Source: a virus. From it: 36,104 nucleotides of DNA. The notes beneath the pieces were generated by a model, which made no database searches, was not told where the DNA came from, and worked only from the letters and a program-made list of their open reading frames with translations. Where the stretch lies: positions 1-36,104 of IMG/VR virus record IMGVR_UViG_3300009502_000123; one strand, written 5' to 3'. The translations under genes were made by a program, and so were the position numbers. Positions 15,674-21,780 of this stretch are shown piece after piece (the stretch's first letter is position 1; every line of letters begins with the position of its first letter).

Positions 15674-15913
15674 TTATAACTTATTGCCACTCAAGTCAAT
15701 GATTCCGGCACGATTCTCATCTGCTGCCACCTGTTCTCTCAACTCAATGGCTTTGACAGCAAGTTGTTTGTACTCCTCAGTCATCTCGCCATCAATGATC
15801 CAATCATTCAAGATCATATTGACCAACGAATGAATGTCTTCGGGCGACATCTCTGCGCCCAGCAGTTCGCGTACTGTGTATTCAAGTTTGTGTATTAGGT
15901 TTTTGTAGATCAT
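15674..15913 (-). CDS. Small acidic helical protein, function unknown
   Basis: 79 residues, the only leftward gene in the 12.3 to 36 kb part. GAGGAA stands before its ATG. Composition is Glu/Leu/Ile-rich and fully helical (MSPEDIHSLVNMILNDWIID). It is read from the palindromic promoter-like site at 15939 to 15950. No family recognised; a small regulator or inhibitor of a host protein is only a guess. Confidence 0.6.
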   Translation of the reverse strand: MIYKNLIHKLEYTVRELLGAEMSPEDIHSLVNMILNDWIIDGEMTEEYKQLAVKAIELREQVAADENRAGIIDLSGNKL

Positions 15914-15938
15914 TTCTGTTCCTCGTATTTCAATGTCT

Positions 15939-15950
15939 GTAAATATTTAC
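15939..15950. promoter_or_regulatory. Palindromic GTAAATATTTAC, divergent promoter-like site
   Basis: A perfect 12-base palindrome placing TAAATA on both strands between the leftward gene (ATG 15913, leader with GAGGAA) and the rightward gene (ATG 15954, no Shine-Dalgarno). The rightward transcript would be leaderless. Confidence 0.5.
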
Positions 15951-15953
15951 TCA

Positions 15954-16289
15954 ATGCTATATACCATCTATAAACTTACCTATCCGGGCCACGAAGTTGT
16001 TGATCAATACTACAAGTGGAAACTGAACATACCAGAAACTGATCTAGTCAAAGAAGATCGTCCGGGCCCTCCACGCAAAATGAGAAGTACCATCGACTGT
16101 CCTGGTTGCGGAAAAGTGCTGAACTATCATACAATATACACAGATGGTCATAAATGTCCCGGTACACTGACTGATCATCCAGTGCGCCCCGGCAAGCCGC
16201 GTATGGCGTTAAACAAGCATCAAAAAGAACGCCTGTTTCAAGACTATGTGGCACGACAATCACACCCAATCACCTACAGCAATGAATAG
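15954..16289 (+). CDS. Small zinc-ribbon-like protein
   Basis: 111 residues from the ATG at 15954; an in-frame ATG at 15933 exists but would start inside the palindromic promoter-like site. A C-x2-C pair (C49, C52 in DCPGCGKVL) followed by H59, H66 and C68 (HTIYTDGHKC) suggests one zinc site. The C-terminus is basic (RPGKPRMALNKHQKERLF). Zinc-ribbon proteins of this size often bind DNA or RNA polymerase, which makes it one candidate for a late transcription factor; that is inference only. Confidence 0.6.
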   Translation: MLYTIYKLTYPGHEVVDQYYKWKLNIPETDLVKEDRPGPPRKMRSTIDCPGCGKVLNYHTIYTDGHKCPGTLTDHPVRPGKPRMALNKHQKERLFQDYVARQSHPITYSNE

Positions 16290-16494
16290 TTACAGAATAC
16301 AGTTGGTCAAACACTTTGAGATATCAATCGAAGTGGAGGCCGAAAATGCCATTTGGGCACAGCGAGCCGCAGAAGATCAATGCCCCGGCTATACTGCACA
16401 AGGCATAACTTGGCTCAATGCTCCGCCTCCAGAACCTGTTGTAAAAAAACCACGGGCACCCCGCAAGCCCCGTGTGGCAAAAACGCCACAGTAG
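16282..16494 (+). CDS. Small protein with basic Pro/Arg/Lys tail
   Basis: 70 residues from the ATG at 16282, which overlaps the previous stop by 8 bases. The first 50 residues alternate strands and a helix (IQLVKHFEISIEVEAENAIW) with a pattern similar to the gene at 16958 (strand, A-x-[NS] helix, YxxxxITW), so the two may be distant paralogues. The tail (VVKKPRAPRKPRVAKTPQ) is strongly basic and may bind nucleic acid. No clear Shine-Dalgarno; coupling to the previous gene is likely. Confidence 0.55.
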   Translation: MNSYRIQLVKHFEISIEVEAENAIWAQRAAEDQCPGYTAQGITWLNAPPPEPVVKKPRAPRKPRVAKTPQ

Positions 16495-16537
16495 TTTTGG
16501 TACAAAAAGACACCCCCGAACATTCAGTGAAGAAGAG

Positions 16538-16553
16538 TAATACTTGAGTATTA
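16538..16553. promoter_or_regulatory. Inverted repeat, operator candidate
   Basis: TAATACT and AGTATTA form a perfect 7-base inverted repeat around TG. It lies 24 bases before the -35 of the cassette operon promoter. Too short a loop for a hairpin terminator, so a dimeric protein site is more likely. Confidence 0.4.
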
Positions 16554-16576
16554 GTTGCAGAAATACAACACCCCGT

Positions 16577-16605
16577 TTGCACAATAATGACATTTAGCAT
16601 ACAAT
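16577..16605 (+). promoter_or_regulatory. Sigma70-type promoter of the cassette operon
   Basis: TTGCAC (16577 to 16582), a 17-base spacer and TACAAT (16600 to 16605). The expected transcript start is near 16612, giving a leader of about 30 bases ending in AAGGAGCACACA before the ATG at 16641. Confidence 0.65.
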
Positions 16606-16640
16606 AGTGGCTTAAACAACAACGCTTCAAGGAGCACACA

Positions 16641-16961
16641 ATGAAACGCTACTATATTTTGGGCAACTATATGTCACGCAACAAAACGCCATATGTGGCT
16701 GGATGGGACTATCATTTTAGTGAATCAGGCGATGGTCTTTCTACTATTCATCAGGTTGAAGATTATACTTGTTCTGTGCTTGGTGATCGCAGTTATGACA
16801 AGGCTATGGTTAAAACTGGTAAAGAACTTGCTCGCAAGGCGGGTGTTCGTGTTAAAGACGCCAGTGCCATTGTTGTTAAAGAATCCACAAAGAACAGCAT
16901 TGAACAGCATTTTGCTCCTGAACTATACAAAACTATTTGGATTATGGAGGCCGCAGAATGA
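16641..16961 (+). CDS. First gene of the cassette operon, function unknown
   Basis: 106 residues, with AAGGAG before the ATG. Mixed alpha/beta composition; the segment DRSYDKAMVKTGKELARKAG is helical and basic. The C-terminus ends in MEAAE, read from the repeated junction sequence that also starts the next gene (ATGA overlap). No family recognised. Host-takeover proteins often look like this in small early operons, which is inference from context. Confidence 0.65.
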   Translation: MKRYYILGNYMSRNKTPYVAGWDYHFSESGDGLSTIHQVEDYTCSVLGDRSYDKAMVKTGKELARKAGVRVKDASAIVVKESTKNSIEQHFAPELYKTIWIMEAAE

Positions 16962-17125
16962 ACACATATTTTGTCCGCATACAAACACGCACGGATGACT
17001 TCAATGTTCAGATCCGTGCTGATTCCAAAGAACACGCAGAGGCAATCGTGCGTGAAGATTACACTAACATATATCAGATTAATATTACTGACATTACCTG
17101 GTCAGAATTGGAGGCCTCAGAATGA
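16958..17125 (+). CDS. Second gene of the cassette operon, function unknown
   Basis: 55 residues, starting in an ATGA overlap with GGAGG 7 bases upstream. Strand-helix-strand layout (YFVRIQTRTDDFNVQIRADS, then KEHAEAIVREDY, then INITDITW) similar to the gene at 16282. The last residues are ELEASE from the repeated junction. Not recognised. Confidence 0.6.
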   Translation: MNTYFVRIQTRTDDFNVQIRADSKEHAEAIVREDYTNIYQINITDITWSELEASE

Positions 17126-17316
17126 GAACTTTTACAGCATTCAAGCAAGGTAAACTATTTGAGATGAAACAACAAGGCGACAGAATTGTAGTGACAACCT
17201 ATGATCCTCAATCACCCGACATTGAACAGGCATTATCTGGTAAGACACGAGTGCTTGTTCCAGGTAGCATTGTTTTATGGGACAAACTGGTTAAAGAATT
17301 GGAGGCCTCAGAATGA
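17122..17316 (+). CDS. Third gene of the cassette operon, function unknown
   Basis: 64 residues, ATGA overlap with the previous gene and the same GGAGGCCTCAGA junction before its start. Mostly beta strands (KLFEMKQQGDRIVVTTYD, TRVLVPGSIVLWDKL), compatible with a small SH3- or OB-like barrel, though this is only a composition-based impression. Ends in ELEASE from the repeated junction. Confidence 0.6.
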   Translation: MRTFTAFKQGKLFEMKQQGDRIVVTTYDPQSPDIEQALSGKTRVLVPGSIVLWDKLVKELEASE

Positions 17317-17519
17317 GCAAAGATTTCTATATAGTGACAGGCACCAATCCCGCAACAGGTAATCAAGTAGATCAAGACTTTTGGCGATTTGAGCCAGCCG
17401 CGCAAGCCAGCAAGAACGAATTTTGGATCGCTATGGACGATGTTTGTGTAATGAAGTGCCGCCCGACCAAGACTGACCGTGATGGGATTGCGGCACCAGA
17501 ATTGGAGGCCGCAGAATGA
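17313..17519 (+). CDS. Fourth gene of the cassette operon, function unknown
   Basis: 68 residues, ATGA overlap with the previous gene, same junction sequence before its start. Contains two Cys (CVMKC) and several aromatics. Ends in ELEAAE from the repeated junction, whose ATG opens only a 4-codon frame (17516 to 17530). Not recognised. Confidence 0.6.
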   Translation: MSKDFYIVTGTNPATGNQVDQDFWRFEPAAQASKNEFWIAMDDVCVMKCRPTKTDRDGIAAPELEAAE

Positions 17520-17530
17520 TTAAAACCTAA
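17516..17530 (+). pseudogene. Four-codon frame at the last junction, possible remnant of a lost cassette gene
   Basis: ATG ATT AAA ACC TAA follows the fourth junction, with the full GGAGG site. Its Shine-Dalgarno lies in a perfect 8-base stem (TTGGAGGC 17502 to 17509 with GCCTCCAA 17532 to 17539). It may mark a deleted gene, or be a short stop-signal peptide. Confidence 0.3.
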
Positions 17531-17553
17531 AGCCTCCAAGTTTACGGGTTCGG

Positions 17554-17579
17554 GCCCTGCTAATACCAGGGCTTTTTTT
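17554..17579 (+). terminator. Rho-independent terminator of the cassette operon
   Basis: GCCCTG (17554 to 17559) and CAGGGC (17567 to 17572) form a perfect 6-base stem with a 7-base loop, followed by seven T. It separates the early operon from the late genes. Confidence 0.85.
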
Positions 17580-17642
17580 GTGACCGTACGATCTGCTACG
17601 CCAACCCCCACGCAACGGAAAAGGTTTCAGAAAAACTCTACA

Positions 17643-17649
17643 CTAAATA
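17643..17649 (+). promoter_or_regulatory. CTAAATA motif before the terminase small-subunit candidate
   Basis: CTAAATA ends 5 bases before the ATG at 17655 and no Shine-Dalgarno is present, which fits a leaderless late transcript. It is the first such motif of the late region. Confidence 0.5.
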
Positions 17650-17654
17650 ACAGT

Positions 17655-18017
17655 ATGACTAATGAACAGAAAATCAATGCAAAGACAGGCAAGCCTAAGG
17701 TGTCAAGCCGTGGAGGCGCCAGACCCAACGCGGGCCGTCCCAAAGGTTCCAGCAACAAGCTCAAGATGGAAGATCTACTACAGGACCTTGAACTGGTACT
17801 AGGAAAGACCTACAGTGAACAAATAGCTGAGAACTATGTGCTCAGCATAGGCCGCAGTGATTGGGCCAGCGTAAGAGACTATGACAAGATCCTGTTGGGC
17901 AAGATCATAGCAGACAGACAAGCAGTAGAAGTCACAGACAGTGCCGAGAGCGTGGAAGCCAAGAAGGCTGCTTTCGCTGATGCACTGGCTTCAATGACCG
18001 GCATCAAAAAGGAATAA
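17655..18017 (+). CDS. Terminase small-subunit candidate
   Basis: 120 residues from the ATG at 17655. The N-terminal SSRGGARPNAGRPKGSSNK is the GARPxAGRPKG signature common at the start of phage terminase small subunits and related DNA-binding proteins. A helical region follows, then an Ala/Lys-rich C-terminus (KKAAFADALASMTGIKK). Small subunits recognise the packaging site and form a ring that hands DNA to the large subunit. It lies 3.8 kb before the large subunit rather than next to it, so the protein at 21436 is an alternative. Confidence 0.5.
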   Translation: MTNEQKINAKTGKPKVSSRGGARPNAGRPKGSSNKLKMEDLLQDLELVLGKTYSEQIAENYVLSIGRSDWASVRDYDKILLGKIIADRQAVEVTDSAESVEAKKAAFADALASMTGIKKE

Positions 18018-18018
18018 T

Positions 18019-18288
18019 ATGTCAGTACCCGTTAGTCCATTGTACACGGTAGAGAGTCGTCCAGTTGCTCGGACCAATCCCAAGGGCAACACGCAAACAC
18101 TGAGCAACAGTGAAGCACATCGAAGTTTGAAGAGCCAGGCTGTACCACACAGTGGACATATGAGTGAAAAGTCCAAGCACTATCACGCACGAATAGTTGG
18201 TACCAATACCGAACGAGCAGTGGATGGTCTAAATCCCACAACTGCAAGACCCAATCCAAGATCATTTCCGGGACTGGCCAACGGCTAA
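18019..18288 (+). CDS. Small basic, Ser/His-rich protein, function unknown
   Basis: 89 residues, one base after the previous stop, with AAGGAATAAT upstream. Rich in Ser, Arg, His and Pro, likely disordered. The piece MSEKSKHYHARI resembles SKHRAKASEHYSK in the protein at 18492, so the two may be related. Part of a block of small cationic proteins in the head module. Confidence 0.6.
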   Translation: MSVPVSPLYTVESRPVARTNPKGNTQTLSNSEAHRSLKSQAVPHSGHMSEKSKHYHARIVGTNTERAVDGLNPTTARPNPRSFPGLANG

Positions 18289-18301
18289 CAGAGCCGAGAC
18301 A

Positions 18302-18308
18302 CTAAATA
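18302..18308 (+). promoter_or_regulatory. CTAAATA motif before the 18325 gene
   Basis: CTAAATA in the 36-base gap between two genes, followed by TAGGAAACACA and the ATG at 18325. The expected transcript would have a leader of about 10 bases. Confidence 0.45.
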
Positions 18309-18324
18309 AAGTATAGGAAACACA

Positions 18325-18495
18325 ATGCCTCTAATAAAAAGTAAAAGTCCCCGAGCCTTCTCTGAGAATGTCAAGCGTGAGATAGCAGCCGGTAAGCCAC
18401 AGCGACAAGCAGTGGCCATTGCCTATGCTACCAAACGAGCAGCTGGTGCAAAGAAAACACGAGCTCCAGCAACAGCAAAGGCCCGAAAGAAATGA
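18325..18495 (+). CDS. Small basic phage protein of the KPQRQAVAIAY type
   Basis: 56 residues. It begins PLIKSKSPRAFSENVKREIA, followed by AAGKPQRQAVAIAYATKR, a pattern I know from many small phage and bacterial proteins of unknown function (KPQ-QA-AIAY). The C-terminus is an Ala/Lys/Arg-rich tail (KKTRAPATAKARKK) suited to binding nucleic acid. Good TAGGAAA site upstream. A DNA-binding virion or packaging role is inferred from charge and position. Confidence 0.7.
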   Translation: MPLIKSKSPRAFSENVKREIAAGKPQRQAVAIAYATKRAAGAKKTRAPATAKARKK

Positions 18496-18794
18496 TGAGC
18501 AAACATCTAGCAGTCACACAGAACCGTAAGGCCTCATTGGCAGCGGACCGTGGAGAAAGCGCAACACCATACCATCCCAGCAACAGCAGTACAGTAAGTG
18601 CAGCTGGTGGTAGCAAGAGTTTCGTAGAGTCACCAATGCCAGTGCATAGTAAGCATCGTGCAAAAGCCAGTGAACACTACAGCAAAAACACAGTGGAAGC
18701 CAGTTATGTGCGTCCCAGTGCAACCAAGATGACTCGCACCGAGCATCAGTTAAACAACCAAGAAGATATGTCAGAGAAAGGGCATAAGTTATGA
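18492..18794 (+). CDS. Small basic Ser/His-rich protein, function unknown
   Basis: 100 residues, ATGA overlap with the previous gene (a second ATG follows immediately at 18495). Low-complexity Ser/Ala/Lys/His-rich and probably unfolded on its own. Stop overlaps the next start (ATGA). Similar in style to the protein at 18019. No family recognised. Confidence 0.55.
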   Translation: MMSKHLAVTQNRKASLAADRGESATPYHPSNSSTVSAAGGSKSFVESPMPVHSKHRAKASEHYSKNTVEASYVRPSATKMTRTEHQLNNQEDMSEKGHKL

Positions 18795-19081
18795 AAGCAA
18801 AAGAACTTAAAGGGGTCTATAACTTAAACCCTACTAAGGCAGTTATGAAGTTAGGTGGCGAGCAACAACGCGAAGCCAATCGAGCAGGACCTAAGCGTGT
18901 AGGTGGAACTCGTATGAGTGAAGCACACGAGGCAGGCGCTGATTTGGAAAGCGTGGCACACGAACATAGTCACCCTGCAATGAAGACACGCCACAGTCAT
19001 CCAGCAGAACACAAACACGCTGATGGTCGTAAACACGAAGACCATCACCACGCAGTAAAACAAGCTAAAGGAAAAATGTAA
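18791..19081 (+). CDS. Small basic protein with His-rich tail
   Basis: 96 residues, ATGA overlap with the previous gene. The C-terminal 45 residues hold about 14 His in pairs and spaced HxH units (AHEHSHP, RHSHPAEHKHADG, KHEDHHHA), a pattern able to bind metal ions such as Zn or Ni. The N-terminal half is basic and Gly/Ala-rich. Function unknown; metal binding is inference from composition. Confidence 0.6.
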   Translation: MKAKELKGVYNLNPTKAVMKLGGEQQREANRAGPKRVGGTRMSEAHEAGADLESVAHEHSHPAMKTRHSHPAEHKHADGRKHEDHHHAVKQAKGKM

Positions 19082-19082
19082 T

Positions 19083-19487
19083 ATGGCTAAGAACACAACA
19101 TTGGCTCGCAAGCCAGCAAACACAATGACAAAGAATGCGGGCTTTGATGCTCCACACCCGCGCAGTGACCAACGCGGTGATGGTGCTGACTTTGCATTCA
19201 ACGGACAAATGGGTGATGGTGTCAACCGTGAAGCAGGACACTACAATGGTCGTCACGCAGGCAACCAAGTGGGTCTGATGATGAAAGAAAACTATGGTAT
19301 GCCAGCAGCAGCACGCCGTGGCAATGCCAGCGACAGCATTCAAGAGCGTCGTGAAGCAACTGGCCCAAGTGCAACTCGTGACCCAAACAAGAAGACCATC
19401 AGCACAGCAGCAGAAGGTCACAACATTGGTAAGGAAACTACTGCACGCCGTTTTGCCAATCCAGATTCAATCTATATGGGGAAATAA
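19083..19487 (+). CDS. Head-module protein, function unknown
   Basis: 134 residues, one base after the previous stop. Gly/Asn/Arg-rich with motifs FNGQMGDGVNREAGHYNGRH and MMKENYGMPAAARRGN. No strong predicted structure and no known family. Its place among small cationic proteins before the terminase suggests a virion or packaging role. Confidence 0.6.
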   Translation: MAKNTTLARKPANTMTKNAGFDAPHPRSDQRGDGADFAFNGQMGDGVNREAGHYNGRHAGNQVGLMMKENYGMPAAARRGNASDSIQERREATGPSATRDPNKKTISTAAEGHNIGKETTARRFANPDSIYMGK

Positions 19488-19490
19488 TCG

Positions 19491-19844
19491 ATGTCTAGTA
19501 ACTTCAAACCCCTAGGACCTACAACACTGGCCAACTGTGCTACCAGCGCAGCCACAGTGTTTGTCACTAGCACTCGTCCAGTCAGTAGCTGGTTGATTAC
19601 CAATGCTGGCGCCAACGATGTATTCTTCCGTTTGAGCACAAACGCAGCATCAGTTGCCTCAGCTCCTGTCACAAGCGGTACCAGTGCTCCAGGACAGTTG
19701 ATCAATGCTGGTGATGCTTACATCATTGGTATGCCCGAAGCTGACGGTGCTGGCTCTGGTGCTTACACAGCCAACATCACAGTGTCAGCACAGAGCTTGA
19801 CAGGCACAAGCCAACTGTTCATTACACCAGTACAACAGTTCTAA
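19491..19844 (+). CDS. Beta-rich virion protein candidate (decoration type)
   Basis: 117 residues, Ser/Thr/Ala-rich with alternating strands (ATVFVTSTRPVSSWLITNAG, VFFRLSTNAAS, YTANITVSAQ, QLFITPVQQF). The layout looks like a small beta-sandwich, as in head decoration proteins, which is inference. It is the only clearly folded beta protein in this block. Confidence 0.55.
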   Translation: MSSNFKPLGPTTLANCATSAATVFVTSTRPVSSWLITNAGANDVFFRLSTNAASVASAPVTSGTSAPGQLINAGDAYIIGMPEADGAGSGAYTANITVSAQSLTGTSQLFITPVQQF

Positions 19845-19853
19845 GGACCCGAT

Positions 19854-20051
19854 ATGGCAACTGCTAAAAAATCAACAGGTAAAAACTGGATTGCTGGTGC
19901 AATCAAAAAGCCCGGAGCACTTCGCAAAGAACTTGGCGTCAAGAAGGGGGAGAAGATCCCTGCCGCCCGACTAGCAAAGGCTGCAAAGAAACCAGGAGTT
20001 GAAGGCCGTCGTGCCAGACTTGCTGAAACACTAAAAGGATTTAAGAAATGA
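19854..20051 (+). CDS. Small Lys/Arg-rich protein, function unknown
   Basis: 65 residues, about one third Lys or Arg. The layout NWIAGAIKKPGALRKELGV, then KGEKIPAARLAKAAKKPG and ARLAETLKGF, is one I recognise from small hypothetical phage proteins with the order WI..AIK.PGAL and LA.TLK. DNA binding or condensation is likely from the charge. Its stop overlaps the next start (ATGA). Confidence 0.65.
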   Translation: MATAKKSTGKNWIAGAIKKPGALRKELGVKKGEKIPAARLAKAAKKPGVEGRRARLAETLKGFKK

Positions 20052-20386
20052 AAGAACGCACAGTAAAGTCAGTGAGTGCTGACAAACGAGATACACGCAC
20101 TGAGTCTAAGATGGATGTGCGTAATCCATATGGTCGTGACAATGTCAATGTACCAATGGGACCAAGAACAGGCAACGCTGGAGCACACGAGGCCAAGCGC
20201 AGTAACTTCTTGGATGCCAAAGCCAGCCGTGAAACCATTGCTGATCAGGTGATGGCTGCATTTGCAGGCCGTGCTGCTGAACTTGAAGCCAATCCAGGCC
20301 AACACGAAGTTCCAGGTTCAGGTGGCATTGACAGCAACAGCGGCATCCGTCGTTTTGCAGCTCGCAAAAACAAATACAGAGATTAA
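20048..20386 (+). CDS. Head-module protein, function unknown
   Basis: 112 residues, ATGA overlap with the previous gene. Basic N-terminus, a helix (ASRETIADQVMAAFAGRAAE) and a Gly/Ser-rich, basic C-terminus. No known family. Last of the cationic block before the capsid-like short gene. Confidence 0.6.
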   Translation: MKERTVKSVSADKRDTRTESKMDVRNPYGRDNVNVPMGPRTGNAGAHEAKRSNFLDAKASRETIADQVMAAFAGRAAELEANPGQHEVPGSGGIDSNSGIRRFAARKNKYRD

Positions 20387-20391
20387 ACTGT

Positions 20392-20541
20392 ATGGCTTAT
20401 ATTTCAACCAAACAAGTTGGCAATGGCACATCTGATTACAAGACTGACATTGTTAAAAAAGATTTGCTGAAAGGTCGACGCAAGACTGCTACAACAAAAA
20501 CAGTAGCGTCAGCTAGAAAAAAGAAGCCAAAGAAAAAGTAA
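20392..20541 (+). CDS. Short basic protein with a capsid-protein-like N-terminus
   Basis: 49 residues. The first 26 residues mirror the N-terminus of the major capsid protein encoded at 27368: both have M-x-[FY]-IST, then GNGT, Y-x-TDIV and KDL in the same spacing, about 16 of 26 identical. The second half is Lys/Arg-rich (KGRRKTATTKTVASARKKKP) and should bind nucleic acid. No strong Shine-Dalgarno is visible before its ATG, but it follows the previous stop by 5 bases. A role in head assembly or DNA binding inside the head is inference. Confidence 0.65.
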   Translation: MAYISTKQVGNGTSDYKTDIVKKDLLKGRRKTATTKTVASARKKKPKKK

Positions 20542-20566
20542 TATCAGACAGTAACTTGTATTGATA

Positions 20567-20633
20567 TTAAATACTATACGCTGTTGGGTCACCGGGGCAG
20601 CGTAGCCCGAGTTATAGTCCTACTACCGGTGAC
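20567..20633 (+). promoter_or_regulatory. TTAAATA motif and structured leader before the terminase gene set
   Basis: TTAAATA (20567 to 20573) is followed by a foldable element: GTCACCGG (20588 to 20595) pairs perfectly with CCGGTGAC (20626 to 20633), and GGC/GCC can pair inside the 30-base loop. No T-tract follows, so it is not a typical terminator. AAGGAATAGAA and the ATG at 20651 come next. A leader structure or a packaging (pac/cos) site are both possible. Confidence 0.5.
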
Positions 20634-20650
20634 ACTCTTAAGGAATAGAA

Positions 20651-21439
20651 ATGAACAAAGAAACCAAACCATCTGTGTGGGACACAGAAACAGAATCAGT
20701 TGTCACCAAGGCAACACGAGAAGTCAAAGGCAGCCGAGCGCCCAAGCCTGAAACCCCCAAAACAGTAGAACAAGAACCTCTATACGATCTAGAAGGTTTG
20801 ATGACTGACTTTCCTACTGCCAAAGAACTTGAGAAGTTTGTATTCGACCAAACTGGCATTGTGCTACAGTTGAAAGGTCGCAGCAACAAGTTCAAATATC
20901 AAACTGCAATGGATGTTCTGAATGGTGCTGAACCTGATGCAGCATTGTTGGGCAGTGAAAACCCATACTTAGACAAGAACGATCTAATCCCTGTTGATGA
21001 ACCAAGACCAATACCCGCTCGCCCTGGCGAAGTTGTTGGACAACAGTGTGTGGCCAGTTTCATCAGCAAGACATTCCCTCATCCTGATAATGATTGGAAG
21101 AGCCAAGGACAGAAATGTGAAGTGGTGTTCCGCAAGTATATGAACAATGCCATCACATATGAGATCATTGGTCCAATCTCAACACGCCCAGTCGGCACTC
21201 GAGTAAACAAGTTTGGCAAGGAAGTGCCTGAGAAGTATACTTGGGTTGACCCACGCACAGGCGAACAGATCATTCGCAGCAGCACAGGTATGTTGACTCC
21301 CATTGGCACACGCCTGCGTCAGTTTATGACCAAACAAAAGATCAACAAGAGTGACTACTGGTCAACTTGGATTGACCGTGACTTTGTCATAGGCGATGGT
21401 GGCAACATCCTAGGCGATCCTTGGGGTGATCTCAAGTGA
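20651..21439 (+). CDS. Conserved-looking protein before the terminase, function unknown
   Basis: 262 residues with AAGGAATAG before the ATG. N-terminal 45 residues are Lys/Glu/Pro-rich and likely disordered. The middle has a helical part (LMTDFPTAKELEKFVFDQTG) and a beta-rich part (KCEVVFRKYMNNAITYEIIG). No catalytic motif recognised. Overlap with the next gene (GTGA) and its place before the terminase suggest a packaging or head role. Confidence 0.65.
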   Translation: MNKETKPSVWDTETESVVTKATREVKGSRAPKPETPKTVEQEPLYDLEGLMTDFPTAKELEKFVFDQTGIVLQLKGRSNKFKYQTAMDVLNGAEPDAALLGSENPYLDKNDLIPVDEPRPIPARPGEVVGQQCVASFISKTFPHPDNDWKSQGQKCEVVFRKYMNNAITYEIIGPISTRPVGTRVNKFGKEVPEKYTWVDPRTGEQIIRSSTGMLTPIGTRLRQFMTKQKINKSDYWSTWIDRDFVIGDGGNILGDPWGDLK

Positions 21440-21780
21440 GTGACTTTGCTCCAAGACGCGGACTTCTAACTCGTCCAGCCTTGCCAGCAGCACCTGATCC
21501 CAACGCTGGCTTGACTGGACTCACTGCTGACCTACAGGCAGTGCAAGAAGTCAAGATTATGCAAAAAGTCAATGCCATTCACAGAGAAGCATTCAGTGAA
21601 AAGTTTCCGGGACAGGTTGAACACTGTCTTAGACTTACAATGGAACGCCTACAGGCAGGACTGGACAAGCGTGGTGATGTGGACATAGCCAATCCTGACA
21701 CCTGGCGTATGAGCACTGCTGAACTTGAACAGTTGGCTCAGACAGCTTATCTACTAAACGGTATCCGCAAAGGATTCTAA
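21436..21780 (+). CDS. Small protein coupled to the large terminase (alternative small-subunit candidate)
   Basis: 114 residues with a GTG start in a GTGA overlap. Pro/Ala-rich N-terminus followed by helices (VQEVKIMQKVNAIHREAF, TAELEQLAQTAYLLNGIRKG). The gene ends exactly where the large terminase starts. Small helical protein directly before the large subunit is the usual place for a small terminase subunit, but no helix-turn-helix is obvious. Confidence 0.6.
   Translation: MSDFAPRRGLLTRPALPAAPDPNAGLTGLTADLQAVQEVKIMQKVNAIHREAFSEKFPGQVEHCLRLTMERLQAGLDKRGDVDIANPDTWRMSTAELEQLAQTAYLLNGIRKGF

Larger units (their letters stand above)
16946..17519 (+). repeat. Four copies of a 16-base stop/start junction cassette
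   Basis: GGAGGCC[G/T]CAGAATGA occurs at 16946 to 16961, 17110 to 17125, 17301 to 17316 and 17504 to 17519. Copies 2 to 4 are also preceded by GAATT or AGAATT. Each copy supplies the last residues (EAAE or EASE) and stop of one gene and the Shine-Dalgarno and ATG of the next. The coding parts between them are unrelated at a glance. Confidence 0.9.

Noticed and set aside
16441-16478. Hairpin with poly-T on the leftward strand
   Set aside because: Lies in the coding end of the 16282 gene (basic Pro/Lys/Arg tail) and no leftward transcript is expected there.
20588-20633. tRNA gene
   Set aside because: Only 48 bases between stem ends, no anticodon arm and no complete T arm.
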